This document shows, piece by piece, positions 51,936-60,059 of a DNA stretch of 64,000 bases (positions within the stretch are counted from its first letter, which is position 1; every line of letters begins with the position of its first letter). The notes beneath the pieces were generated by a model. It ran no database searches and had not been told where the DNA came from. It saw only the letters and a program-made list of their open reading frames with translations. The stretch is from Flammeovirgaceae bacterium UBA6059 (GTDB lineage Bacteria; Bacteroidota; Bacteroidia; Cytophagales; Cyclobacteriaceae), in the NCBI GenBank assembly GCA_002435755.1, contig DIYH01000030.1, forward strand, positions 286,650-350,649, given 5' to 3'. A program made the position numbers and the translations under genes.

Positions 51936-51967
51936 ATTCCCGGTTACCGGCCCTTGGTTCCGGGAAT
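51936..51967 (+). terminator. hairpin between rhodopsin and crtY, possible attenuator
   Basis: ATTCCCGG (51936-51943) and CCGGGAAT (51960-51967) form a perfect 8-bp stem, 16-nt loop, followed by ATCTTTTCC. It stands 24 nt past the rhodopsin stop and 9 nt before the crtY ATG. It may trim transcription so that the pump is made in excess over the biosynthetic enzymes. Confidence 0.55.
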
Positions 51968-51976
51968 ATCTTTTCC

Positions 51977-53110
51977 ATGATATACGACTACATCATAGCA
52001 GGTGCAGGTTTGGGCGGATTAAGCTTCGCTCATCATCTCATCCACTCCCAGCGTCCATTTGAGCGTATTCTTATCATTGACAGAGATGACAAAAAGACAA
52101 ATGACCGTACTTGGAGTTTTTGGTCTGAGGAACAACCTGAATATCATTGTGCCCACGGGCAACATTGGGAGCAGTTGGGCTTCATCTCAAATCACTTTTC
52201 AAAATTTGAGAATATCAATCCTTTCAAATATTACACAATAGACGGACTATCCTTTTACGAGGAGGTCCGCCAAGAAATTTCCAAAGATTCACGATTTCAT
52301 TGGCTAAAAGCCGATGTAAAACATATTAGCTCTCATCTGGATGATGGTGTCGTTTCAACAAACCTAGGATTACATCATGGACAGGTCGTTATAGACAGTA
52401 TTTCTCGACCCAAACTTGATGATAATCATAGCATCAATGTTTGGCAGTCTTTCTTAGGCTGGACCATACAGACACATTCTCCATTATTCGATCCGGACAA
52501 GCCTATCTTGATGGACTTCCGGGTTACTCAAGCAGGTGCCGCTAGTTTTGTTTACGTCTTACCCTACTCTCCCAATCACGCGCTAGTAGAGTATACACAG
52601 TTCACCTCCACTAAAAGTATTGACAAAGAGGCCTACGCTAGAGCGCTTAATCAATATCTTAAAAGGCATTGGGGTTTAACTGACTTTGGTATCGAAGATG
52701 AAGAAATCGGTCAGATACCAATGACCAATCACGAATTCAATCCTCACCCATCAGAAAGAGTCCACCGTCTAGGTACGGCTGGTGGGGATACCAAGCCTAC
52801 AACAGGCTACACATTCACAAATGTGCAATCACATGTCAAAGCGATCTTGAACGAGCAAGTCCAAACCAGGGAGGACAAGACAAGGTTTGCTTTCTATGAC
52901 ACACTGTTATTGCAGATTATTCAGCAAAAACCTGAGCAGGTCAAACCTATCATGGAATACCTTTTTAAATCCCAACCATTTACTCGCGTGTTGAGATTTT
53001 TGGATGAAACGACACATCCGCTGGAGGAGATGATGATTTTTGGTCAATTACCTTGGGCACCCTTTATCAACAGTCTAACCAAAAAATGGAAGCATGACTA
53101 TATTGGCTAA
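51977..53110 (+). CDS. crtY: lycopene beta-cyclase
   Basis: 377 residues. FAD-binding Rossmann start D-Y-I-I-A-G-A-G-L-G-G-L-S-F-A at 4-18, then I-I-D-R-D and R-T-W-S-F-W at about 43-48, which is diagnostic for CrtY/CrtL; G-T-A-G-G-D-T-K-P-T-T-G-Y-T-F (near residue 272) is the second flavin contact. Cyclises both ends of lycopene to beta-carotene, at the membrane. Its 3' end overlaps blh by 17 nt. No other carotenoid genes (crtE, B, I) are in the window. Confidence 0.93.
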   Translation: MIYDYIIAGAGLGGLSFAHHLIHSQRPFERILIIDRDDKKTNDRTWSFWSEEQPEYHCAHGQHWEQLGFISNHFSKFENINPFKYYTIDGLSFYEEVRQEISKDSRFHWLKADVKHISSHLDDGVVSTNLGLHHGQVVIDSISRPKLDDNHSINVWQSFLGWTIQTHSPLFDPDKPILMDFRVTQAGAASFVYVLPYSPNHALVEYTQFTSTKSIDKEAYARALNQYLKRHWGLTDFGIEDEEIGQIPMTNHEFNPHPSERVHRLGTAGGDTKPTTGYTFTNVQSHVKAILNEQVQTREDKTRFAFYDTLLLQIIQQKPEQVKPIMEYLFKSQPFTRVLRFLDETTHPLEEMMIFGQLPWAPFINSLTKKWKHDYIG

Positions 53111-54074
53111 GCTGCTGGTGATGTTATTCTCACTCCTGCTATTTATGATCGTGGAAGGTACTATAGCAGAGTACGTCATCGCATTTACAATGATTGCACT
53201 GTTTGGGATACCGCATGGTGCAACAGATCATACACTCTACTCACTTGAAGAACCTCAAAACAAATCCAAAGGGCTCAATTGGAAGTTCTTGGGGATTTAT
53301 ATAGTCGTCATGGCCGCCTATGCGGTGCTATGGTATGTTAGCCCATCCTTTTCATTTATTGCCTTCCTGCTCATGTCGGCGTTTCACTTTGGAGAAGCAC
53401 AACTGGCGTACGCCGGCAAGCTCAAGATGATCAACTGGACTGCCGTGTTCAGTGGCTTATCATTCTTGATGATTCTCTTCCTACCTCACTCTGATGAAGT
53501 AAGTACGCATATAGTACCCTACTTTGTAAGTGAGAGTGCTTATCAGCAATTTCTGGATTTAGGTGTGTACTTAACCGGTGTTTGTATTCTTGGTCTTGTA
53601 CTGCTTCTTTTTCTTACCAGAAAACAGGTTATTACCAAGGAGGTCATAGATCTGATATTGGTTTTTGTAATTAGCTACAACACCAGCCTGTTATTCTCTT
53701 TTGCGGTATTCTTTGTATTCTGGCATTCTTGGGATGCTACTTCTATTCAGATCTTTAAAATCGGCACATTTAGAAAAGGATTTGACTTCAAAAGTTGGAT
53801 GAAGGAGGCGGCTCCTTTTTCGCTTATCAGCTGGTTTGGAATAGCCCTGCTCTTGTGGCTGTCAACCTACTGGTCAATAAGTTGGCCTCTCATTACTCTT
53901 TTTTTTGTTATGGTCTCTATCATCACCTTACCTCATGCCATTGTGATGAGTCGATTTTATAGTACCGATTATGCGACTAACTCAGATTCTTTTTCTTTTT
54001 CAGGGCCAGTGGGAAGTGAGACTCCCGGAGGTAGATCTAAGATTGGCTCTGAGCTGAATATGCCGCCATCCTGA
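53094..54074 (+). CDS. blh: beta-carotene 15,15'-dioxygenase (Brp/Blh family)
   Basis: 326 residues, about eight membrane helices. Iron-binding motifs of the family are all visible: I-P-H-G-A-T-D-H (near residue 39), A-F-H-F-G-E-A-Q (near 99), F-W-H-S-W-D-A-T (near 211) and L-P-H-A-I-V-M-S-R-F-Y (near 282). Splits beta-carotene into two retinals, giving the chromophore for rhodopsin. Starts inside the crtY 3' end, so coupled. The last ~35 residues after S-R-F-Y-S are unlike the family and coincide with an antisense small gene. Confidence 0.94.
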   Translation: MTILAKLLVMLFSLLLFMIVEGTIAEYVIAFTMIALFGIPHGATDHTLYSLEEPQNKSKGLNWKFLGIYIVVMAAYAVLWYVSPSFSFIAFLLMSAFHFGEAQLAYAGKLKMINWTAVFSGLSFLMILFLPHSDEVSTHIVPYFVSESAYQQFLDLGVYLTGVCILGLVLLLFLTRKQVITKEVIDLILVFVISYNTSLLFSFAVFFVFWHSWDATSIQIFKIGTFRKGFDFKSWMKEAAPFSLISWFGIALLLWLSTYWSISWPLITLFFVMVSIITLPHAIVMSRFYSTDYATNSDSFSFSGPVGSETPGGRSKIGSELNMPPS

Positions 54075-54193
54075 TCATCATCGTCATCTTCAGGCCTGAA
54101 GTTCTTGACAGCAATAATCACTTTGTAGACTAGAAAAATCAATACTCCAAGGACGAGCAGATAATCGGGGTGAGATTGCAAAAAATTGAGCAT
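53969..54193 (-). CDS. small membrane-anchored protein overlapping blh antisense
   Basis: 74 residues: an N-terminal helix (Y-L-L-V-L-G-V-L-I-F-L-V-Y-K-V-I-I-A-V-K), an acidic run of five Asp, then G-G-I-F and a Pro-rich tail L-P-P-G-V-S-L-P. This looks like a type of small protein seen in Bacteroidota, but I cannot name it. Its last third runs antisense to the odd C-terminal tail of Blh (106 nt overlap). Either is the true coding sequence there, or both. Confidence 0.5.
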   Translation of the reverse strand: MLNFLQSHPDYLLVLGVLIFLVYKVIIAVKNFRPEDDDDDQDGGIFSSEPILDLPPGVSLPTGPEKEKESELVA

Positions 54194-54445
54194 AACAGCT
54201 TAAATGTACAAAACAGCCACAGCATTCAAAGTTTTTATAACAATATTCTCAATTAGATCTTCATTTCATTGAATACTGTTTAATCTTAGTAACCATCGGA
54301 TTAAACAAGTGGACAAGATCGCCACAGATTATGACCGTAATCTTATGACTAACTGAATGGGCAACACTTGATCGAAGCTGTGATTTCATGTAACTTAATT
54401 AAGTGAATTTGATCCAATCAGTATTCAGACTTAAACACCAATCTT

Positions 54446-55090
54446 ATGTCACTTAGCACCAAAGCCAAGGAAATAGTCAATCAAGTTGGCGGTTCAGAAA
54501 CCAAGCTTGGTGACCTTAGAAAGATCGCTAAAGACATCAAGAAGGACCATGAGCTGGCACTCGAACTGTGGTCTTCAGGAGATTTTATGACCCGGCAATT
54601 GGCCATTTTAATCATGGATAAAAAGCTGCTTAGTATGGAGGTGATAGAACAATTGGATAATGACATTCAGCAACATTCCGAAAAAGAACGAAATGACTTG
54701 ATTGACTGGCTTATGGCGAATCAACTCATGAAGGATAAGAAGACAACAGCACTTATTGAATCCTGGGAGCTTCACCCTTCATCTCTTCTACGAAGAGTCT
54801 ATTGGTATTACCAAGGAAGATTGCGCTGGATGGGCAAAGTTCCCATAGATAATGCCATTGAATTACTTACCAGCATTGAAAAGAAGCAAGCCAATGAAGC
54901 TCCTGAAGTTCAGTGGGCTATGAATTTTACCGCAGCACAAATTGGTATTTTCGAATCGAAACATAGACCTAAGTGCATATCTATCGGTGAACAACTCGGT
55001 CTTTATAAGGATAAACCTGTTCCAAAAAACTGTACGCCAGAATACTTGCCGGCATGGATCGAGACTGAAGTAGCAAAAAGAAGCATCTAA
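54446..55090 (+). CDS. AlkD-like DNA alkylation repair protein
   Basis: 214 residues of helical HEAT-like repeats with the family pattern L-R-K-I-A-K-D-I-K-K-D-H-E-L-A-L-E-L-W, F-M-T-R-Q-L-A-I-L-I-M-D-K and S-W-E-L-H-P-S-S-L-L-R-R-V-Y-W-Y-Y. AlkD proteins remove bulky or cationic alkylated bases by capturing the damaged nucleotide without flipping. The fit is good for the family; the residues corresponding to the catalytic Asp/Trp were not assigned. Stands alone after a 370-nt spacer from blh. Confidence 0.75.
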   Translation: MSLSTKAKEIVNQVGGSETKLGDLRKIAKDIKKDHELALELWSSGDFMTRQLAILIMDKKLLSMEVIEQLDNDIQQHSEKERNDLIDWLMANQLMKDKKTTALIESWELHPSSLLRRVYWYYQGRLRWMGKVPIDNAIELLTSIEKKQANEAPEVQWAMNFTAAQIGIFESKHRPKCISIGEQLGLYKDKPVPKNCTPEYLPAWIETEVAKRSI

Positions 55091-55247
55091 TTTAACAGCA
55101 CATAATGAGATGAAGATTGTCCATCAAGCATAGAACTTGAGCATTCCTTTGTGTCCATACTGTCTAAGCGTGCACGCACCTGCTTTAAAAAAAAGTCATA
55201 CCAAGGTGTAATGTTTTTCAACTTCGGCCACTAAAGGAGAAAAAACA

Positions 55248-55739
55248 GTGAGCAGCGATTTCTATACATCTTCTGTATTGCCCTATGCCGCTATCATCAT
55301 CAAGATCTGTCGCGCATACACCAATACACAGGTGGATTTCGAGGATTATTACCAGGAGGTGTGCTTACAGATTTGGAAGAGCAAGGACAACTTCCGTGGT
55401 GAATCTGAATGGGCCACCTGGATTTATCGGTTATCGCTCAATGTATGCTTGACACTGCTAAAAAAGAAGAAAAGCAGTAACCAGTATTTTGCTTCGGACG
55501 CTTTAACAGAAGAAGCAATAGAAGATAGCAGGGATTTCACTGACGAATCACTCAACTTGTTGTATGATGCCATACGTCAGTTATCCGAAGTAGACAGAGG
55601 AGTGATACTGTTGTATCTGGAAGAGAAATCTTACCAGGAAATCGCTGACATCATTGGCACCAACCCCAACAACATTGGTGTTCGGATCAAACGAATCAAG
55701 GGACGACTACAAAAAATATTACATGGAAAGATCAATTGA
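55248..55739 (+). CDS. ECF-type RNA polymerase sigma factor
   Basis: 163 residues from a GTG at 55248 that follows AAAGGAGAAAA. Region 2: D-F-E-D-Y-Y-Q-E-V-C-L-Q-I-W-K and A-T-W-I-Y-R-L-S-L-N-V (DNA melting). Region 4: V-I-L-L-Y-L-E-E-K-S-Y-Q-E-I-A-D-I-I-G-T-N-P-N-N-I-G-V-R-I-K-R (the -35 binding helix). Next gene overlaps by 17 nt and encodes a membrane protein, as expected for an ECF partner. Regulated genes are unknown. Confidence 0.9.
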   Translation: MSSDFYTSSVLPYAAIIIKICRAYTNTQVDFEDYYQEVCLQIWKSKDNFRGESEWATWIYRLSLNVCLTLLKKKKSSNQYFASDALTEEAIEDSRDFTDESLNLLYDAIRQLSEVDRGVILLYLEEKSYQEIADIIGTNPNNIGVRIKRIKGRLQKILHGKIN

Positions 55740-56379
55740 AACTATCTGGAAAGAGGGCTTTTTGAAAGGGGATGCCGTAATTGCCCCAAAGTTGAACAAC
55801 CTGTACAATCAAAAGTCGATTCATCTGATCGATAAGTTCAAACGAATGTTTAAGATCAACCTAAATGCGATAGTGATCGGTGCGGTACTTTTCCTTATCA
55901 TCTCGTTCTTTATAAAAATCCCAATCATGGGTATAGGCTTTTTCGTGATTTTGAGTGTGGTGGTGATCGTCAATAGAAAGCTTTTGAAAGGTCTGGATCG
56001 AATTGATAAAAGTGACAACAGCTATCATTACCTACTCAAGTTTGATCATTGGATGAAAGAACAACTTGCGGTTAACAAGAAAATGGCAAGGGTCTACTAT
56101 CCATTATTTTTCCTTTCCACTGTACTTGGTTTTTGGTACTCCAATTTCAGAGGGAAAACACTTGGAGAAAAGGTAGTCGATGAGCTAACAATCTATTTTT
56201 CTGACCTCTTCTTACTTTTTGGGATACCAATATCGGGATTAGTGCTCATAGTCATAGTAGCAGGGCTATTAGCGATCTTTGGTAATAAGATTTACAGCTG
56301 GGATGTGAACCTTATCTATGGCCGTGTTTTCAGCAAACTTGATGAAATTATTTCTGATATGGAAGAGCTAAGGAAGTAA
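55723..56379 (+). CDS. membrane protein, possible partner of the ECF sigma factor
   Basis: 218 residues from the ATG at 55723, which overlaps the sigma gene by 17 nt. The N-terminal ~45 residues are soluble and charged; four hydrophobic helices lie near 52-72, 76-92, 120-140 and 165-188. The short N-terminal helix E-R-S-I-E-T-I-W-K-E-G-F could be the anti-sigma part. By position I infer a regulator; no zinc anti-sigma motif (H-x3-C-x2-C) is present. Confidence 0.6.
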   Translation: MERSIETIWKEGFLKGDAVIAPKLNNLYNQKSIHLIDKFKRMFKINLNAIVIGAVLFLIISFFIKIPIMGIGFFVILSVVVIVNRKLLKGLDRIDKSDNSYHYLLKFDHWMKEQLAVNKKMARVYYPLFFLSTVLGFWYSNFRGKTLGEKVVDELTIYFSDLFLLFGIPISGLVLIVIVAGLLAIFGNKIYSWDVNLIYGRVFSKLDEIISDMEELRK

Positions 56380-56676
56380 TGTCAATCTCCATTCAAATGA
56401 TACTAGTTATCAACGGATAGAAAGTAGCTCATGAACACTAGCGACCTTTATTAAGGTATTCCAATGAGATATGCGATGAGATAGTCTGATGAAGCTTTAT
56501 TCTACAGAATGAGACATACGACTACCAAACAAAGATCATAAAAAGGTGGAGTTTACTCAATCACTCAAGTAGTTTTGGAATTAGATGAGGCCGATATCGC
56601 GACTTGACTTCATTTAGGTTAACATTTAATCTGGTATTTTCAAATTATTGATTAGTTCCTAAGACTAGGTAATATC

Positions 56677-56908
56677 ATGAATCAAACAGAAATAGTAATC
56701 ACAACTTTCAGAATGAAAAAGACCCTACTGATAAGCGCAAGACCATCCTTACCCTCACCAAAAAAGCTAAAAGCACTATTTCTCTATTCACTGGATATGG
56801 GAAATAGGCAAAGAAGTGGCGCTGGAATTTATTAATAACGTAATTACGATCCAGCACTATGTTAATTCTGAAACCGACGATATCTTAGAACTACTCGGTT
56901 CCACGTAA
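56677..56908 (+). pseudogene. MarR-family gene remnant
   Basis: In successive frames: N-E-K-D-P-T-D-K-R-K-T-I-L-T-L-T-K-K-A-K, then after a shift W-I-W-E-I-G-K-E-V-A-L-E-F, and D-I-L-E-L-L-G-S-T to a stop at 56906. These align with S-E-K-D-L-V-D-K-R-K-T-I-F-K-L-T-K-K-A and I-W-E-I-G-K-E-V-M-L-D of the intact MarR gene 370 nt downstream. The DNA-binding helix is missing. So a duplicate died next to the working copy. The stretch 56380-56676 shows nothing else. Confidence 0.72.
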
Positions 56909-57031
56909 TAATGACTAGCTCTTTGACCTAAGGAGCTATAATCAGCGCATTCCCCAGAGGTGTGTCTGTTTGGCTATTCCTTACTACCAATAACTCAAAA
57001 CTCATAATATTCATTATTCTGTAGTTGAAAG

Positions 57032-57057
57032 TAATTATGCAGTTAACTGCATAATTA
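57032..57057. promoter_or_regulatory. MarR operator, perfect 26-bp palindrome
   Basis: TAATTATGCAGTT followed by its exact complement, 25 nt before the marR ATG at 57082. One of the clearest dyad sites in the window and of the size typical for MarR dimers. Suggests autoregulation of the marR-osmC operon. Confidence 0.85.
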
Positions 57058-57081
57058 TAAAATTATCCTTATCATTGGCCT

Positions 57082-57573
57082 ATGAATGATGATTTAGTAC
57101 AAGAACTGGGCTATGCCAATCTGGATACCAGACTCAAGCGCATCAGTGATAAGATAGCACATAGTCTTCGAGCCATGTATCGGGAACTGGATATCGAGAC
57201 TGAGCCCAACTGGTATTTAGTACTCTGGATCGTGCAGGCACAGCCTGAAGTATCCGTAATGGAAATTGCGCAGCGGCTGAGATTCACACATCAGTCTGTG
57301 ATTACTATGACCAACAAGATGATTACCAAAGGCTATCTAACCAGCGAAAAGGATCTTGTTGATAAGCGTAAAACCATCTTCAAATTGACCAAAAAAGCAG
57401 AGCAAATGATGCCACTTTTCACCAGAATCTGGGAAATCGGAAAGGAGGTTATGCTTGACCTTCTCGATCAGGATACCGCGATTATGACCCACCTGGACAA
57501 GCTCGAAAGCAACTTATCCAAAGCATCATTTGGCGAGCGCATCGCTGATAAACTCAAACTTGAAAACCTATGA
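57082..57573 (+). CDS. MarR-family transcriptional regulator
   Basis: 163 residues. Winged helix: V-S-V-M-E-I-A-Q-R-L-R-F-T-H-Q-S-V-I-T-M-T-N-K-M as recognition helix, then the wing D-K-R-K-T-I-F-K-L-T. There is no Cys in the protein, so it is not an OhrR-type thiol sensor despite its OsmC neighbour; ligand binding is more likely. Its stop overlaps the osmC start as ATGA. Confidence 0.9.
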   Translation: MNDDLVQELGYANLDTRLKRISDKIAHSLRAMYRELDIETEPNWYLVLWIVQAQPEVSVMEIAQRLRFTHQSVITMTNKMITKGYLTSEKDLVDKRKTIFKLTKKAEQMMPLFTRIWEIGKEVMLDLLDQDTAIMTHLDKLESNLSKASFGERIADKLKLENL

Positions 57574-58046
57574 AGCAACATCATTACAATGCCACAATAG
57601 TATGGACAGGCAATCTTGGTAAAGGTACTGAGCACTACACGGCCTACAGCAGAGACCACCAGGTGGAAATACAAGGTAAATATGCCGAACTGTTATGTGC
57701 ATCCGATCCAGCCTTCCGAGGGGACCCTTCCAGGTACAACCCAGAAGAATTGTTCCTCTCATCAATATCGTCGTGCCATATGCTATGGTACTTACACCTA
57801 TGTGCAAAGCACGGCATTGTAGTAACAGACTATAGCGATGATGCCAAAGGCACCATGGAGGAATCGGCTTATGGAAGCGGTAAATTCACCAGCGTCGTAC
57901 TACATCCCAAAGTGACCATCACAGATAAGGACCAGGAAGCTGAAGCTACCGAACTTCATGAGGCCGCCAACAGTATGTGCTTCATCGCCAACTCTTGTAA
58001 TTTCCTTATTAAACACCAACCTACTATCGCTGCGTGTAATGTTTGA
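57570..58046 (+). CDS. OsmC-family peroxiredoxin-like protein
   Basis: 158 residues. Two-Cys layout of the family: S-S-I-S-S-C-H-M-L-W-Y-L-H-L-C as first Cys region (about residue 65-75) and M-C-F-I-A-N-S-C-N-F as second (about 135-145). Such proteins reduce organic hydroperoxides via a Cys pair. Start overlaps marR as ATGA; its end overlaps the DUF1272 gene by 8 nt, so all four genes 57082-58792 form one unit. Confidence 0.86.
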   Translation: MKQHHYNATIVWTGNLGKGTEHYTAYSRDHQVEIQGKYAELLCASDPAFRGDPSRYNPEELFLSSISSCHMLWYLHLCAKHGIVVTDYSDDAKGTMEESAYGSGKFTSVVLHPKVTITDKDQEAEATELHEAANSMCFIANSCNFLIKHQPTIAACNV

Positions 58047-58329
58047 GCTTAGACCTATCTGCGAAAATTGTGGTAAACCATTGCCCTATGATAGTGAAGA
58101 GGCAATGATCTGCACGTTCGAGTGTACATTCTGCGGTACATGCGTTGAAGAAGTTCTTTTTAATGTCTGCCCGAACTGTGGTGGTGGGTTTGAAAAAAGA
58201 CCAGTTCGACCAAGGTCCTTTCTAGAAAAGTATCCACCAACAAGAGACAAACTCCTCAAGCCCGTTGATGCGACAGCATTCGAATCGATGTTGAAAAAGT
58301 ATCAAGATGTCAGACCCAACAAGCGGTAA
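58039..58329 (+). CDS. DUF1272 zinc-ribbon-like protein
   Basis: 96 residues from the ATG at 58039, the standard family start (F-E-L-R-P-I-C-E-N-C-G). Three Cys pairs: C-E-N-C (9-12), C-T-F-C-G-T-C (about 30-36) and C-P-N-C (about 45-48), for one or two zinc sites. The role of DUF1272 is unknown. It overlaps osmC and leads into the VOC gene. Confidence 0.9.
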   Translation: MFELRPICENCGKPLPYDSEEAMICTFECTFCGTCVEEVLFNVCPNCGGGFEKRPVRPRSFLEKYPPTRDKLLKPVDATAFESMLKKYQDVRPNKR

Positions 58330-58333
58330 TGTC

Positions 58334-58792
58334 ATGACCATTCGATATGCCCATACGAACATCGTCAGCACCGACTGGAAAGCATTAGTTGATTTTTATG
58401 TCAAGACCTTCCAATGCAAAGTTGTTCCCCCGATAAGGAAACAATCTGGTCAATGGCTGGAGAAGGGAACGGGTGTACCTGGTGCCGCACTTGAAGGTGC
58501 TCACTTACTGCTTCCAGGTTATGAGGAAAACGGGCCTACGTTGGAGATTTATCAATATGCCCATATCGATGATCGTCCTTCAATTGATCCCAATACCAAA
58601 GGTTTTGGGCACATCGCTTTCGAAGTAGATGATGTTGAGGACGTACTTTCAAGACTAGAACATAATGGCGGATCAAGCAATGGTGAAGTCGTCGTAAGAC
58701 AAGTTGAAAGTGTAGGTGAAATTACCTTCGTTTATGCCAGAGACCCGGAAGGCAACTTGATCGAGTTGCAGAGCTGGAAGAAGAATATCTAA
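58334..58792 (+). CDS. VOC-superfamily (glyoxalase-like) protein
   Basis: 152 residues from the ATG at 58334, 4 nt after DUF1272; an ATG at 58307 would overlap that gene and is less likely. Pairs of beta-alpha-beta-beta-beta: Y-A-H-T-N-I-V-S-T-D-W with a His ligand, F-G-H-I-A-F-E-V-D-D-V with a second, Y-A-R-D-P-E-G-N-L-I-E-L with Glu as third. So a metal-binding VOC enzyme, probably a glyoxalase, dioxygenase or isomerase of unknown substrate. Ends the MarR-OsmC unit. Confidence 0.85.
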   Translation: MTIRYAHTNIVSTDWKALVDFYVKTFQCKVVPPIRKQSGQWLEKGTGVPGAALEGAHLLLPGYEENGPTLEIYQYAHIDDRPSIDPNTKGFGHIAFEVDDVEDVLSRLEHNGGSSNGEVVVRQVESVGEITFVYARDPEGNLIELQSWKKNI

Positions 58793-59100
58793 TTCCAACC
58801 CAGCATGTGTCGTTACAACCCAGTCGTCAAAGTTTGTCTAATCGGTGATCCTATTGGCGCAAGGCGAAAAAATCGTGTGTGGATGCGGGGAAAGGCTCGC
58901 GCGTTAATTTTTTCTTGATTTTGGTCTACTTTTCATCAAGGAAAAGTAGGAGCCCCTCGCTCGGCGAACCGCCGGCTAGAGGAGAAATCAAAACAGGATT
59001 AAGTTAAACCTCAAAAACTGATGATCAGATTAGAAAATCACTTTGTACAATTTCAAGTATTGAGCACCAATGGATCGACATTGGCTATTCCATAAGAGAT
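58793..59100. other. intergenic repeat region
   Basis: 308 nt without a gene; holds the repeat at 58859-58949 and the GC-rich stretch around 58950-58980 (CGGCGAACCGCCGG). Confidence 0.6.
58859..58949. repeat. interspersed repeat with hairpin
   Basis: The left part (58862-58900) matches, in opposite orientation, 24244-24283. The right part has a perfect hairpin CTACTTTTC (58926-58934), ATCAAG loop, GAAAAGTAG (58941-58949). Of REP-like or MITE-like kind. Confidence 0.7.
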
Positions 59101-59568
59101 ATGAAACATAAACATTTTAATATCGACGAAATCAAAAGAGCCATCAATAAAAGCGTGCTCTGTTGGCTAGCTACTTTTTCCAAGGACAACATACCCAATG
59201 TATCGCCCAAAGAAGTATTCACCTACTTTGAGGATGACCAGATTATCATTGCCAATATTGCTTCTCCCCAAAGCGTCAGCAATATCCAAGAAAACAATCA
59301 GGTCTGTGTGAGCTTCATTGATATCTTGATTCAGAAGGGCTTTCAAATTAAAGGTCAGGCTGAGATCATTGATGCCGTGCATCCTGATTATTCAGGTATG
59401 GAAAGTACCCTTCTGAAAATAACAGGTGGTAAATACCCTTTCAAAACCATTACTTCAATCAAGATTGAAAAAGTAAAACCTATCATTGCGCCGAGTTATT
59501 TTCTATTTCCAGAGATTACTGAAAAAGAGCAAATCGAGAACGCCAAGAAGACCTATGGTTTGAATTAA
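59101..59568 (+). CDS. pyridoxamine-5'-phosphate-oxidase-fold flavin protein
   Basis: 155 residues: split beta-barrel with C-W-L-A-T-F-S-K-D-N-I-P-N-V-S-P-K near residue 20-36 and Q-V-C-V-S-F-I-D at 74-81, the FMN-binding strands. Belongs to the general PNPOx-like group whose members bind FMN, F420 or heme; substrate unknown. ATG start at 59101 preceded by AAGAGAT. Confidence 0.84.
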   Translation: MKHKHFNIDEIKRAINKSVLCWLATFSKDNIPNVSPKEVFTYFEDDQIIIANIASPQSVSNIQENNQVCVSFIDILIQKGFQIKGQAEIIDAVHPDYSGMESTLLKITGGKYPFKTITSIKIEKVKPIIAPSYFLFPEITEKEQIENAKKTYGLN

Positions 59569-59607
59569 ATCAATTCTTCAAATAAGATTTGAACTGAACT
59601 AAGGTCA

Positions 59608-59967
59608 CTATTCTCTATTTGGTATTGCTTCTTCCATTATCTGCTCTAATATCAGCTTCACTCCCTCAGCGCCAGAAACTTTCCATGTGATTCCCGAAGC
59701 ATGGGAGCCAATGGAAATATCCTGTTGAAAGAACGGACAGCATTGTTTTTCAGCAAGGACGTAATGAAATAATTCCGGTAGTAGGCTTTCGTCATCATCG
59801 AATTGAAAAACATAACCATCATCAACTTCTGAGACATGCTTCACTTTAGCGAAGATCGCTTTTTGCAGTTCATTTTTTCTTTTAGCAAGCTCTGGACTAG
59901 TTAGTGTGCAGGTTAGTGCATTTTCAAAGTTTAAACTCATTTTATCGGGTTTTAGAATTTCTGTCAT
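59608..59967 (-). CDS. MerR-linked protein with CC motif
   Basis: 119 residues from the ATG at 59967; an ATG at 60033 would add 22 residues but comes too near the promoter. Sequence order L-T-C-T-L-T-S-P-E-L-A-K-R-K, D-G-Y-V-F-Q-F-D-D-D, A-E-K-Q-C-C-P-F-F and I-T-W-K-V-S-G-A-E-G-V-K matches a small family often found beside MerR or ArsR regulators, with a conserved Cys-Cys-Pro-Phe. Probably metal-related; exact role unknown. Divergent from merR. Confidence 0.6.
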   Translation of the reverse strand: MTEILKPDKMSLNFENALTCTLTSPELAKRKNELQKAIFAKVKHVSEVDDGYVFQFDDDESLLPELFHYVLAEKQCCPFFQQDISIGSHASGITWKVSGAEGVKLILEQIMEEAIPNRE

Positions 59968-60059
59968 GTCTTGAGCTTCGGACACAACGGAAACCAGTAC
60001 ACGTAATACGCTAGGGATCAGATGCTTTGTCATAGTATATGCCTTTTACATATCTTACG

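Noticed and set aside
57082..57573. OhrR (thiol-based peroxide sensor)
   Set aside because: The protein has no cysteine.
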